Source of the DNA: Ascoidea rubescens DSM 1968 | Taxonomy: Eukaryota; Ascomycota; Saccharomycetes; Ascoideales; Ascoideaceae | Reading direction: 5' to 3' | Assembly (NCBI RefSeq): GCF_001661345.1 | Contig: NW_017962913.1 | Location: 749,428 to 813,427, forward strand | Length of the DNA stretch: 64,000 bases | Shown here: positions 1-10,534 of the stretch, piece by piece | How the letters are laid out: each line of letters begins with the position of its first letter | How positions within the stretch are numbered: position 1 is the stretch's first letter | Position numbers and translations under genes: made by a program | Notes under the pieces: model-generated | The model's database searches: none | What the model was told of the DNA's origin: nothing | What the model saw: the letters and a program-made list of their open reading frames with translations, nothing else

Positions 1-154
1 AATTCCTTTCAATCTAATTTTCATTGCTTATTTTCATTATTTAAAAATTACATTCAATTAAATTCAATTAAATATTCTATTTTATTCTATTCTATTTTAT
101 GTTATTTATCAAAATTAATCTACCTCTATAAATACATAAATACAAATCACGTAT
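1..154. other. AT-rich 3' flank
   Basis: This short stretch lies downstream of the minus-strand zinc-cluster gene. It holds irregular TATTC/TATTTTA-type repeats and no gene that I can see. It probably carries that gene's 3' UTR and polyadenylation signals. Confidence 0.5.
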
Positions 155-801
155 TCATATACCATCAAGGTAATCGTCACTTGATAAAATAGTTTTTTTG
201 TTCCTGTCATTGATATTATCAGTAAATTTGTTGGATATAATATCATAGCCCTCAAAATTAGTTTTTTTTCTATTTCTAATTTTATGTTTATTCATATATC
301 TAGTAATATCAAAAGAGTTTTCTTTTTCATTCACCAATGTAGTCTCTTCATCATCAAACATTTCAATATTATTGTCATTATCACTATCACTATCACTATC
401 ACTATCATTATCATTATCATTATCATGATTATGATCATATTCAATTTGTTTAGAGTCACTAAAATTTAATATTCGATTCGATTTATCATTATTCATATCA
501 TAACCATTATTGTTGATTTTATCTTCAATATGGTTTTTTCCATTTTGCTGATTATCAATTGAGTATAGATGATCAGGCAATTCATAAAAACATAAACTCG
601 ATAAATTATTACTAATACACGATAAACATACTGGTTTCAATTTATCACAAGCTCTTTTTTTTTTAATGCAGTTAAAACATTTTAATCGACGTCTTTTAAC
701 TTTTGGAATTAAATATGCTGTCTTTCTTGGTGTACATATTATACTATTTTTCTTTTTTGACAAAATTTCTTTTATATTTTGAGTTTTTTTTCTAGTGTTA
801 A

Positions 802-840
<39 letters not shown>

Positions 841-2068
841 CCGAAGAAAATTTAGTTATTGATCTACTAGTTGATGATGCTGAGTTCAATGTGCTTCTAC
901 ATCTATCAGAATTTATAATATTATTTGATGATATGGAGGCATTTGGAATTTCAAATTTGGGTTTATAATCGTCGATATTAATATCAGTTTTGTAATTTTT
1001 TCTAGTCATTGGTTTTCTTTTTTTTTGTTTAAAAATTCTATTATTATCAATTAAAATATTATGATTATCTGCATTGATATTATTGATATTATTAACATTA
1101 TTAACATTATTAACATTATTAACATTATTAAAATCATCACTATTATTAAGATTATTATTAAGATTATTAAGATTCGAAACATCAATTTTGATTGAATTAT
1201 TAATATTTTTAATCAAATCATCTTGAAATTTTAATAAATCCGAATTGAGTTTAACTGATAAAGAACTGGTAATTTTATCAATAATTATATCATTATTTGA
1301 GGATATGATTTTGTTAAAATTTTTCTCAAAATTAATCAAATTATTATCAAAATAGGTTATTTGATTTTTAAAATGTTTGTTCAAGTTTTTATTTAAATTT
1401 TTATTGATTTTATCAGCTATATCATTTAGATTTAGATTTATATTAGAAGAATTATTGGAATTATTACTGTCAAGAAAAGTCGATAAATTATTTAATGAAT
1501 TATCAAAATTAATTAAAAATTTATTTATCAATTGGTTATTAATCAAGTTCAATAAATCATTTTTAAATAAATTGATTATTTTCTTCAAATTGATTGATTC
1601 CAACTCTAATTTATTTGACCATTTAATTAAGTTTGAAGTTGAGTTTTTCAGTAATAGATTATTTGAATCAAATAATTCATCGTGAAACTTAAATTCCTCA
1701 ATTGAATTGACTGAATTGATGGAAGATGCCGATAATGGACGATTGAAATTAAGATTGTTGAAATTATTAGAGCTATTTATTGCTGGAACGATTGTCTTAA
1801 CTGTGGATTTGGTTGGGCTCGAACTTAAATCTGTTTGGCTATAATCATCGGATTTCCTATTATTATCAATGCTGTCAATATTATTATTGTAATAATTACC
1901 ATTTGCGATGTTTTGATAATTCTTATATCTAGTGAGATTAGAATTGGCTGGTTTTGAAGAAGACTTGAATGTCGAATTAAGCGCCGAAGCTGAGGTTGAA
2001 ACGGTTTCTGATTTCTTCAAGCGAATGGAATTTGATATATCGTTATGGAAACAATCGTCAAAATTCAT
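155..2068 (-). CDS. Asn-rich Zn2Cys6 zinc-cluster protein
   Basis: The 637-residue protein has a basic segment followed by a binuclear zinc cluster at about residues 464-493, with spacing C-X2-C-X6-C-X6-C-X2-C-X8-C (seen in KCFNCIKKKRACDKLKPVC and the Cys residues after it). This is the fungal Gal4-type DNA-binding fold, so a nuclear transcription factor role is likely. Before the cluster is about 450 residues of Asn/Ser-rich sequence with runs such as (NNV)n and a poly-Asn tract. After it comes a short acidic tail with alternating Asp-Asn and Asp-Ser. The cluster sits far from the N-terminus and no typical fungal-specific transcription factor middle domain follows it, which is unusual. I do not recognise an orthologue. 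The start is an ATG directly before MNFDDCFHND. Confidence 0.8.
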
Positions 2069-2599
2069 TCTTTCTAGGTATCAATTTTTGCAGAAACAAA
2101 AAAAACACAGGTCTGAAAACCGACAATGGTTAGACTCATTTTCGTCAATAAAGGGATTCCAACGAGGTATTTATATCATTCAAACACAGCTATTTCAGAC
2201 ACCATCCAGCTCAGGAGAAACGATTATATCTGCTTTTCAACAGACCACATCCAAGAATCCCAAAAAGGATACAACATCACCAATGTCGTAATTCTTCACG
2301 TGCATGTTACCCGTTCACTGTTCATCTTCACGCAGCTTGCACGCACTTCACACGTCAGCCCCACGCGTGGCTTTTTCCCCGAACCGCCGGCCATTGCCCG
2401 GCCGTTGTCCGAAGCTGCTGCAAAAACCCGGAGTTGTGCTGGGTCTTAAATATTATCTTCGATTTATTGGACAATTGCATCTCTCTTTTGATACAATACC
2501 AATATATATCTTTCCCTAGATCTTTGTTTCTTTCCTGCTCTTCTTACTCTACAATCTTACCTTCAATTCTACTCAACTATCTACAATATTTTCACTACA
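2069..2599 (+). promoter_or_regulatory. FBA1 upstream region with GC-rich island
   Basis: This is the divergent upstream region between the zinc-cluster gene and FBA1. It holds a GC-rich block at about 2300-2450, a CACGTG E-box at 2297-2302, a Reb1-type TTACCCG at 2307-2313, the palindrome CCACGCGTGG at 2361-2370 and a TATA-like AATATATATC about 95 bp before the FBA1 ATG. E-box and Reb1 sites are common in promoters of highly expressed glycolytic genes. The short open frames in this block look like chance products of the GC-rich sequence. Confidence 0.6.
2297..2313. promoter_or_regulatory. CACGTG box plus Reb1-type TTACCCG
   Basis: CACGTG (2297-2302) and TTACCCG (2307-2313) lie side by side about 290 bp upstream of FBA1. 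The first fits Cbf1/Tye7-class bHLH factors and the second the general regulatory factor Reb1. The assignment is by consensus match only. Confidence 0.5.
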
Positions 2600-3682
2600 A
2601 TGGCTGTTCAAGACGTTTTATCAAGAAAATCTGGTGTCATCGTTGGTGATGATGTTCGTGCCTTATTCGATTATGCCCAAAAAAAGGGTTTCGCTATTCC
2701 TGCCATCAACGTAACTTCATCCTCGACTGTTGTTGCTGCTTTGGAAGCTGCCAAAGACAACAATTCTCCAATCATCTTACAAACCTCTCAAGGTGGTGCT
2801 GCTTACTTTGCTGGTAAGGGTGTTTCCAACAAGGACCAATTTGCTTCCATTCAAGGTTCCATTGCTGCTGCTCACTATATCAGATCAATTGCTCCTGCTT
2901 ATGGCATTCCAGTCATCTTACACACAGACCACTGTGCTAAAAAATTATTGCAATGGTACGACGGCATGTTAGAAGCCGATGAAGATTACTTTAAGAAAAC
3001 TGGTGAGCCCTTATGGTCTTCCCACATGTTGGATTTATCTGCTGAAAACGATGATGAAAACATTTCAACCTGTGTCAAATATTTCAAAAGAATGTCTAAA
3101 ATGAACCAATGGTTGGAAATGGAAATTGGTATTACTGGTGGTGAAGAAGATGGTGTTGATAACGAAAACGCTGATAAGGATTCTTTGTACACCTCTCCAG
3201 AGACTGTATTTGCTGTTCACGAAGCCTTAGCCCCAATCTCTCCAAACTTCTCAATTGCTGCTGCTTTCGGTAACGTTCATGGTGTTTACAAACCAGGTAA
3301 CGTTGTCCTCACTCCTTCAATCTTAGGCGACCATCAAGCTTTCGCTAAATCAAAGATCAACTCACCTAGCACTCACCCATTATACTTGGTCTTCCATGGT
3401 GGTTCAGGTTCAACTCAATCCGAATTCGATACTGCCATCAAGAATGGTGTTGTGAAAGTCAATCTTGATACAGATTGTCAATATGCCTACTTAACTGGTA
3501 TCAGAGACTACGTCTTAAACAAACAACCTTACATCTCTTCTATGGTTGGTAATCCAGAAGGTGATGATAAACCAAATAAAAAATACTTTGATCCTAGAGT
3601 TTGGGTAAGAGAAGGTGAAAAGACCATGTCAAAAAGAATTGCTGAAGCTTTGTCTGTTTTCCACACCAAAGATCAATTATAA
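2600..3682 (+). CDS. FBA1: Fructose-1,6-bisphosphate aldolase, class II
   Basis: The enzyme cleaves fructose 1,6-bisphosphate to glyceraldehyde 3-phosphate and dihydroxyacetone phosphate in cytosolic glycolysis, and runs in reverse in gluconeogenesis. The 360-residue length matches yeast FBA1 (about 359). Zinc-binding segments typical of class II aldolases are visible: HTDHCAKKLLQWYDGM at about residues 108-123, and the later HGVYKPGNV. The FHGGSGS phosphate loop and the NLDTDCQ segment near the C-terminus follow. Codon use is strongly biased (TTA/TTG for Leu, AGA for Arg, GGT for Gly, no CTG), as expected for a very highly expressed gene. The ATG sits in the sequence TACAATGGCT, and the protein begins MAVQDVLSRKSGV as in other yeasts. 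Confidence 0.98.
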   Translation: MAVQDVLSRKSGVIVGDDVRALFDYAQKKGFAIPAINVTSSSTVVAALEAAKDNNSPIILQTSQGGAAYFAGKGVSNKDQFASIQGSIAAAHYIRSIAPAYGIPVILHTDHCAKKLLQWYDGMLEADEDYFKKTGEPLWSSHMLDLSAENDDENISTCVKYFKRMSKMNQWLEMEIGITGGEEDGVDNENADKDSLYTSPETVFAVHEALAPISPNFSIAAAFGNVHGVYKPGNVVLTPSILGDHQAFAKSKINSPSTHPLYLVFHGGSGSTQSEFDTAIKNGVVKVNLDTDCQYAYLTGIRDYVLNKQPYISSMVGNPEGDDKPNKKYFDPRVWVREGEKTMSKRIAEALSVFHTKDQL

Positions 3683-4338
3683 TTTCTAGATCAATGCTCT
3701 TTTAAGTATATAATCATATACGACCGAAATATCATAATATAAATATAATAATATTCTACAATTTGACAACTTCTCCTTTGTCTATCTTGTTTTTTTCTTT
3801 TAAAAATATCCCACATATATTATAAATTCTTTAAATATACATAAAAGAGTATATGGACAAATTTTATGTAAAAGATTATATAATCAAACAATAAACAGTA
3901 ATAAATAAGTAATAAATAAATAATAAAGTAATAAAATAAATAAATAAATAATAAATAAAATAAATAAAATAGAGTTGAAATATAATAAAATAAGATGAAT
4001 CAAATAAAGTAAAAGTAAAATAAAATAAAATAAAATAAAGTGAAAGTAAAAATAATAATTAAAATTTTTTCTTTTTGGTTTTTAAACTTTTTCTTTTTTA
4101 ATACATGAATAATAAATTATATTTATAAAAAAAAACAATCCTTTTTAAAACTTACACTAATATCATAATAATTCAAAAGTTATCTTGGAAAATCAATTTA
4201 GCAAATAAATAACATCAAAAATATTTTAAATTCAATATGTTCATAAAATTGAATATTAAAAGCATTTTATAGAAATGAAAAAGATAAAAATTAATAAAAA
4301 AAAAAAAATCATAATTATCAATCCTTTTTCAAAATCTT
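3683..4338. other. Convergent 3' intergenic region with AATAA-type microsatellite
   Basis: This gene-free stretch lies between the 3' ends of FBA1 and DEF1. From about 3890 to 4060 it is a near-continuous array of AATAA/TAAATA units, purine-rich on the plus strand. The rest is AT-rich sequence expected to hold both polyadenylation regions. I see no gene. Confidence 0.7.
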
Positions 4339-7300
4339 TTAGTACCAATTACCTCCAACTTGTCTTGAATAATCACCAGGATAACCACTAAACCCATATG
4401 GCAATTGCTGTCCCATAATCATTGGTTGTTGCAGTTGCAGTTGTTGCAGTTGTTGTTGTTGCAGTTGCTGTTGTTGCAGTTGTTGTTGTTGTTGCTGTTG
4501 TTGATGGTTATTATGTTGACTAGAACTATGGTTGTTTCCATGATTGTTATGATGGTTGTAAAATTGACCTTGAGTGTGATTGCCTTGGTTATTTGATTGA
4601 TTATTTTGGCTGGATCCTTGATTGCCCGCATTTGCTCCAACATTGGATTGATTATTATTTGATGCTCCATTATTTCCAGTAGTATCAACTGTGGATTGTT
4701 GTCCGTTAGTTGGATCTTGGGATGGTCCATTGGAATAATAGTTATTATACATTTTTGGTTGTGGTTGATTATGTTGACCATAATGATGACCATAATTTGA
4801 TTGTGGTGGTTGAGCAAAATAATTTTGATATTGATAATAATAATATGGAATTTGGAAATATGGTTGGTTGGAGTATGGTGCTGGCGCATTGCTGGCAGGA
4901 TTTGGTTGTCCAGTTGGTGGAACATTGGTAGCAATTGGAGATGCAGTGACATCTGAGACTGGAACTGTGCTTATTGGCATACCTGGAACTTGAGGTGGAA
5001 TTCCATAGGGAGCTGGTTGATCATAAGCACCAGAAACGCTAGTACCGCTAGAAGTTGTGCCATTATTTCTAATATTATCTCTTAAGGAAGTAGTGCTAGT
5101 AACAACTGGAGAAGGTTGAGAATTTAAAGCCAAGCTATTAAAATTGGAACGATCATATGAATAATCGACATTTGGATACGTGAAACCGGGAACATGAGAT
5201 TGATAATTATAGTAGTTATCAAATTGTTTAGGTTGTTGGACTTGGGATTGAGGTTGGGATTGTGGTTGTGGTTGGGATTGGAATTGGTTTTGATTTTGGT
5301 TTTGATTTTGGTTTTGGTTTTGGTTTTGGTTTTGGTTTTGATTTTGACCTTGAGAAGGATAATAATTATTATAAGAACGTTGAGATTGTTGGTTGTACAA
5401 ATATGGACGTTGTTGTTGTTGCTGTTGTTGTTGTTGATGAATTGGTTGATTTCTACTTTGTGATTGAGTTTGTTGGTTTTGTTGATTTTGCTGTTGATGT
5501 TGTTGTTGTTGTTGTTGAGAATTGTTTTGTGATTGAGCGTTATTTTGAGGTTGAACAATTGATTGTTGAGATTGGGATACAGATTGATTATTTTGTTGGG
5601 TTGCTTGAGTGTTTGCAGATGATTGTTTTTCGTCATCAACATTGAGGGAACCAAAAGTAATACCTACAGAATTGACTTGAGAAGCAACATTTGGTAAAAC
5701 AACAGGGGCGTCTTGGTTCAATCTCCGTGAGAAACGTAGAGACTGAGTTTTAACCTGTTGGATTGGTTGTATTTGTTGAACAGGTTGAACAGATTGAGTC
5801 TGGGATGGAACTTGAACTTGGGGAACAGTATGAGAGGAAATATTAGTAGCATCTGGAATAGAGGATTGGATAGTAGGAGCGGTATTAGCATTAACGTTAA
5901 CATTAGTATTAGCAGCAGTAGTGTTATTATTTACAGGAACGGGTTGTGAGTTTTGAATTGAGATAGAAGCAGTTACAGGTTCAGAAATGTTAACGATATT
6001 TGAGGAAGCAGTTGATTTTAAAGAATTATCAATTACAGAAGCAAGAGCATCAGTTGATTGAATAACTTGTTCAACAATTTTTGCGACTTCTTTACTTGCA
6101 GAAATTTCAGGTTGATCATCGGCGTAATCTATGATATCTTCGATTATTGATTCTTGAGCCTTTTCAATAGCCTTTTCGATTTCGTTGTCATCTTCATTTA
6201 ATTGATCATCGATGATCTTGGTGAGAGGAATTTGAGCTTTTTCATTTTCAAGATTTTCGTCATCAGTTTTAATAACATCATTGAGAATCTCAGAATGGTC
6301 AGAGATTGAGATATCATTGACCAAATCAGTGTTAATTAAATCATTAATAACATTTTTGATGTCATTCTCGATTGTCGAATCGTTGGTAGTCACTGGAATT
6401 TCATTTTTAGCGTCATCAGCAACAGCGGTAGTTATCTTTTCTGTTATAATTTCCTGAATGTCAGAAGTGGTAGTAGTTGTGGTGGTAGTTGAGAATGTAG
6501 CATCGGTAGAAGTGGCGCTTGATTGATCATTGGTTATGGTGGAAGTAGAAGCAGCAGCAGCGGCGTCAGTAGTGGTGGTTGTGATAATAGTTGTAGTAGA
6601 AACAGTAGTATCGGGTGCTGGAGCATCGTGTTTTAGTATAGCTTTTGGTTTTGTGAGGATTTTCTTAACAGGAGGTTTTGGAGCAACGACAGAAGCCCAA
6701 GTCTTTTTTAGTAATACGGGAGTTGAGCTTGGTTTTAGTGTTGGTTTTTTGGGTTGTTTGTCAGATTGTTTTTCGGATTGTGGTTGATCCTTTTCGGAAG
6801 ATTGAGGTTTGGATTTAAGTTGTGGTATTTGTACTTCGGAATCTTGAGATTTTAAGCCGTTATTCGAGCCTGATTTTTGTTCTGATTCGTTTGAGGGAGA
6901 ATCTGATTGTTGAGATTCTTTTTGTTTTTCCAGTTTTTGTTGTTGTTGTTGTTGTTGTTCCTTTGATGGTATATCCTTTTTTTGTATTGATTTGTTTGCA
7001 AGAGATTTTTGGGGAACGGATTTTGAGATTTTTTTATCTGATTTGGATAAAGCAGCAGCCCAAGAATTTTTAGGAGGGGACTGTTGTGGTATTTGAGGAG
7101 CGACAGAAGGTGTAGTAGACGATGAAGCAGAAACAGAAGCAGAAGCAGCAGATTGGGATTGACCTTTGTTTGTTTTCCTATTGAAAGTCTTTGATTTATT
7201 ATGAAATTTTTCATTTGTCTTAAAACGAGGTTTTTCGGAGTAGGTATTATTAGCGTTGCTATTTGAAGTATTATTGGAGGTGGAGTGGTGGTGATGGTCG

Positions 7301-7905
7301 TTTGAAGAGGAACCATTAGATTGGTGATGAGAAGCGTGTTTTGAGTCTTGGATAGAGGATATATCAGTGCTATTATTGTTCGAGTTGTTAATTGAGTCTT
7401 GAGAGGAGGATTGATCGTCTTTGATGTGTTTTTTTTCCTTGGAGGGTTTTTTAACCTCGTCCCACTTTTTGATTTTACCTATAACAATCAAGTTTGCAGT
7501 TTCTGTGAGGTTGTTTGAAGTTTCAGCTAAAGCATCTAACAAGTCGTCATTTGACCAATCGGGGAACATTTCAGTTAAGTAATCCAAATTTTGTTTAGTT
7601 TGCAAATCCAATTTATTTGAGGAGGAAGAGGAGGAGGAGAAGGAGGATTTGTATTTGTTGCTGTAGGAATATTTTGAGTAGTTCGAGTAGGTTGAGTGGT
7701 TTTGGTGGGAATGATTAGAATAACTGTTTGTGCTACTAATAATCGTAGAACCGTCAAGATTACTGCTATCATTATTATTCAAGTTTGGGCTATTTGTGTT
7801 ATTGGTGTTGTTGTTGTTGGTGTTGTTGTTGAAACGCTTTGAGTGGTTTCTGAAAGCACCTCTAGACCTCCTTGGCCTAGAAGTTGATTGAATTTGCTCA
7901 GACAT
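4339..7905 (-). CDS. DEF1: RNA polymerase II degradation factor Def1-like, CUE domain and Q/N-rich tail
   Basis: Def1 promotes ubiquitylation and degradation of stalled RNA polymerase II and has telomere-related roles. The 1188-residue protein has a CUE ubiquitin-binding domain at about residues 103-145 (LTEMFPDWSNDDLLDALAET, with the MFP and a di-leucine). It then has a long Lys/Ser/Gln-rich middle and a C-terminal half dominated by Gln, Asn, Pro and Tyr. The QNQN run is encoded by a hexanucleotide repeat near 5283-5345, with CAG/CAA-type runs near 4425-4500 and 5405-5520. This CUE plus polyQ layout is the Def1 signature. S. cerevisiae Def1 is shorter (738), so repeats explain the size. In S. 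cerevisiae DEF1 and FBA1 are also near each other on chromosome XI, which supports the call. The ATG opens MSEQIQSTSRPRRSRG. Confidence 0.85.
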   Translation of the reverse strand: MSEQIQSTSRPRRSRGAFRNHSKRFNNNTNNNNTNNTNSPNLNNNDSSNLDGSTIISSTNSYSNHSHQNHSTYSNYSKYSYSNKYKSSFSSSSSSSNKLDLQTKQNLDYLTEMFPDWSNDDLLDALAETSNNLTETANLIVIGKIKKWDEVKKPSKEKKHIKDDQSSSQDSINNSNNNSTDISSIQDSKHASHHQSNGSSSNDHHHHSTSNNTSNSNANNTYSEKPRFKTNEKFHNKSKTFNRKTNKGQSQSAASASVSASSSTTPSVAPQIPQQSPPKNSWAAALSKSDKKISKSVPQKSLANKSIQKKDIPSKEQQQQQQQKLEKQKESQQSDSPSNESEQKSGSNNGLKSQDSEVQIPQLKSKPQSSEKDQPQSEKQSDKQPKKPTLKPSSTPVLLKKTWASVVAPKPPVKKILTKPKAILKHDAPAPDTTVSTTTIITTTTTDAAAAASTSTITNDQSSATSTDATFSTTTTTTTTSDIQEIITEKITTAVADDAKNEIPVTTNDSTIENDIKNVINDLINTDLVNDISISDHSEILNDVIKTDDENLENEKAQIPLTKIIDDQLNEDDNEIEKAIEKAQESIIEDIIDYADDQPEISASKEVAKIVEQVIQSTDALASVIDNSLKSTASSNIVNISEPVTASISIQNSQPVPVNNNTTAANTNVNVNANTAPTIQSSIPDATNISSHTVPQVQVPSQTQSVQPVQQIQPIQQVKTQSLRFSRRLNQDAPVVLPNVASQVNSVGITFGSLNVDDEKQSSANTQATQQNNQSVSQSQQSIVQPQNNAQSQNNSQQQQQQHQQQNQQNQQTQSQSRNQPIHQQQQQQQQQRPYLYNQQSQRSYNNYYPSQGQNQNQNQNQNQNQNQNQNQNQFQSQPQPQSQPQSQVQQPKQFDNYYNYQSHVPGFTYPNVDYSYDRSNFNSLALNSQPSPVVTSTTSLRDNIRNNGTTSSGTSVSGAYDQPAPYGIPPQVPGMPISTVPVSDVTASPIATNVPPTGQPNPASNAPAPYSNQPYFQIPYYYYQYQNYFAQPPQSNYGHHYGQHNQPQPKMYNNYYSNGPSQDPTNGQQSTVDTTGNNGASNNNQSNVGANAGNQGSSQNNQSNNQGNHTQGQFYNHHNNHGNNHSSSQHNNHQQQQQQQQLQQQQLQQQQLQQLQLQQPMIMGQQLPYGFSGYPGDYSRQVGGNWY

Positions 7906-8585
7906 TGGTGTGCTGAAATTGGTTTGTGAGAGGTATATATATAGGATTTATTAAAACAGGCAGGATTTTTCTTTTTGAGGAGAAGAAAAGGAGAAGATTG
8001 TATTTTAATAAATTGAAAGAGAGTTAGGGAAAAGAAGTTGATAAGTGAAAGAACAAATAGAAAGAGTACTGATATGGGAACAATTAAAATTTGAAAATGT
8101 TGTTGAGAACGAAAAGAAAAATCTCAAAAGGTGGAAAAAGGAAAGAGAAAAGACGACGGAGTTGCCCGGCCGCAGCATCATGCGGACAGCGCATTGAAAG
8201 TGACAGATCGGGTAATGGAACTGCATGTGACCACGGAGAGGAACACCAAAGCGGTGGCAATTCAGGAGAGAAAGAGAGAAACGAGAAAAAGCAGCCGAAT
8301 CAGAAGTAAAGAAAACACAAATTACGAAATATACTAATAATACTAAACATACTAAATACTAAATACTAAATAAATACTAAAATAAAAATCAAGAATAAAA
8401 TAAAATAAAATACTAAAAACAACAGGCAGTAACAAAAAGAGTAAAGGAAGTTTATTTTACATAGTAAAGTCAGCTAGTGGACGCTTTCTCTCAAACCAAT
8501 TAATTAGCAATATAAAGATATTAAAATAAAAGAAACAAAATCTGAGGAACAGTTACAATTTCATATCAATTGACCAAGCACTCGA
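7906..8585. other. Intergenic region, DEF1 upstream and NHP6 downstream
   Basis: The stretch nearest DEF1 is its promoter and includes a small GC-rich island at about 8155-8260. From about 8330 to 8420 there is an (ACTAAATA)-like microsatellite. The remainder is the NHP6 3' flank. Two overlapping short open frames here (about 8091-8337) read as Lys/Arg/Glu-rich chance translations and are not called. Confidence 0.6.
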
Positions 8586-8885
8586 CTACTCGTTTTGTCT
8601 TTGATTATAGGCTAACTTTTCTTGTTCGTATCTCTTCTTATCGGTTTCGGCTTTGGCGTCATATGGAGCTCTTTCTTCTTGGGTCAAGGCCTTCCATCTT
8701 TCACCCAATACTTTACCAACTTGGCCAAAGGCAATACCTGGGCTCTCTGCTCGGACAATGTCACGATTTTCGTTAGCAAAAAACATGTAGGCAGATAGAG
8801 ATCTCTTAGGAGCATTTGGGTCTTTCTTCTTTCTGGAGGACTTGGAACGACGAGTTCTGTGATGAGTTTCACCGTCAGCAGCCAT
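8586..8885 (-). CDS. NHP6: HMG-box chromatin protein Nhp6
   Basis: Nhp6 is an abundant nuclear HMG-box protein that bends DNA without sequence preference, helps FACT reorganise nucleosomes, and assists RNA polymerase III initiation. The 99-residue protein has a basic N-terminal arm ([19 protein letters not shown]) and one HMG box with the diagnostic [24 protein letters not shown] and [17 protein letters not shown] segments. Length and order match S. cerevisiae Nhp6A/B (93 and 99 residues). The ATG at 8883-8885 begins [10 protein letters not shown]. No intron is needed. Confidence 0.97.
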   Translation of the reverse strand: MAADGETHHRTRRSKSSRKKKDPNAPKRSLSAYMFFANENRDIVRAESPGIAFGQVGKVLGERWKALTQEERAPYDAKAETDKKRYEQEKLAYNQRQNE

Positions 8886-10534
8886 TTTTCAGATTGTTAT
8901 GAGGGATGTGGTGACAAGCAAGTAGGAATCGAAGGGATCAGATGCAATTGACACTAACGCTGGCAGGCACAAGTACTGGAATAGACGCAACTCAATTGAT
9001 AGATGTTAGTAAAATTCAAGTGAAGGAGGTGAAGCAATGGAGGCAAACAGCACTGAAATATCTCCATCTCCATCACCATCACTGGGCCTTTCGTGTCGCC
9101 AGGGACACTCCTCTTCTGCTGCGCACACCTGCCCCATCAGCACACCCGTTTTGGACTACTCCCACCGCCCGCTACAGGTCAGCGCCAGACCTCTCTGCTC
9201 TTGCTACCTGTGCTGCTGCTGTTGCTGCTTCTGACTCTTCAGCGACTCAATGCTGGGCCAATCTGCTTCTGATGCGACGTGCTGGCTGTGGGTGTGTTCT
9301 GGAAACGTGTGGATTGGATTTTGCTGGTTATGGCAGAACTAATCTTGCGTTGATATGATAGTGTGATATAATTGATTTGATTTGATTTATGTTACAATGA
9401 TTGAATTTATTTTATTCTCAATCAAAGTAATGTCGGACTGTTTGACACTCTTATATTTCATTGTATTGTTTTTTGATTTGTGTATAAGTAGATAGAGAAG
9501 ACTATGGTGATGGCTTGAGTGAAATTTATTTAAGTAGCAGTCAAATTTTAAAATTATATTTCAAGACCGCTTGCCGCTTTGGTTAATATATGATACATAC
9601 AAATTTTTTAAATAGAGTGAAATTTGTTATAGTAATACTAATAGTATAGGAACAGTATAGTAATACCAGTGTTATATTAATATAAAGAAACTAGTAGTAA
9701 TACAATACAATATATAGCAAAATATAATCAAATCCTTTAACTATGTGTGGTTTTATAGTGGGAGAAAAAAAAGTGAGGCAATTCTGGGAATTCCAATTGT
9801 GTTTATCAAAAATTAGCTTGGCCAAAAACAAAAAAGCATGACTGGCCCGCCAAGCCGCACGCTTTCTTCTTGCGCATGGTTGCGGCGTATATGCAGTTTT
9901 CCGCAGCAGTCCCCGACCCAGCCTGTTTCCCTGCTATTGATCTGTCCCGCTAACGCAGGTCTACTCACAAAACGCGCTTTTCCCTCTCTTCTGCGTTTTT
10001 CTCCCAACTTCCATGTGCTGCTAAAGTTCAGCTCCTTCTTCCTGGTTTGCTAACCTGGTTCCCGAACCACACCTTTCGTTTTGATACTACAAACATATTT
10101 GCTTATTCCTTTGATTCTTTGCTTATATTCTTATAAAGCTTACTTATAAACCAAATTACATGGAAATTATTTCTCTAATATAAGAGAAAGTGAATAACTG
10201 TTCCTTATTTGCCCAATTGCAAGACAACTTCAGCCTTTTAATAATCTATAATTTCTATAATTCAAACAAAATAATTGCGTTTTGCTCTAATCAATTTTGT
10301 TTTTCCGATTTCCATTAAATCCATTTCAACAACATATACACAATTAAAATTTAGACAAGTTTTCTGTTTTTCCTTCTCTTTCTTCCTCTTTCTTTCTTCA
10401 GACCTTTTGTCTAAACCCCTTGAATTTCGTCCAACCCCGTACAGCATTAACTAATCATTGTAACAGCTCATCGTATTACATGTACTACATGTACTACACG
10501 TACTACACGTACCGTTCGCATTTGTATCCCCCGG
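8886..10534. other. 1.65-kb gene-free region between NHP6 and TEL1
   Basis: No convincing protein gene is present. The part next to NHP6 (about 8940-9350) is a GC-rich island that is probably its promoter. The middle (9360-9810) is AT-rich. A second GC-rich block at about 9836-10070 has no gene start beside it and ends on the minus strand in T-runs (A-runs on plus at 9824-9828 and 9830-9835); it is a possible RNA gene (see findings). Tandem 9-mers lie at 10477-10512, next to the TEL1 stop. Confidence 0.6.
10477..10512. repeat. Four tandem 9-bp units
   Basis: Two copies of TACATGTAC are followed by two copies of TACACGTAC, without gaps. Across unit junctions they form the palindrome GTACATGTAC. 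The array ends 22 bp from the TEL1 stop codon, so it lies in the TEL1 3' UTR. Confidence 0.85.

Noticed and set aside
8942-9358. Plus-strand open frame of 138 codons
   Set aside because: It lies in a GC-rich promoter island and has no family resemblance. Its composition (His runs, Cys-Ala runs) looks like chance translation.
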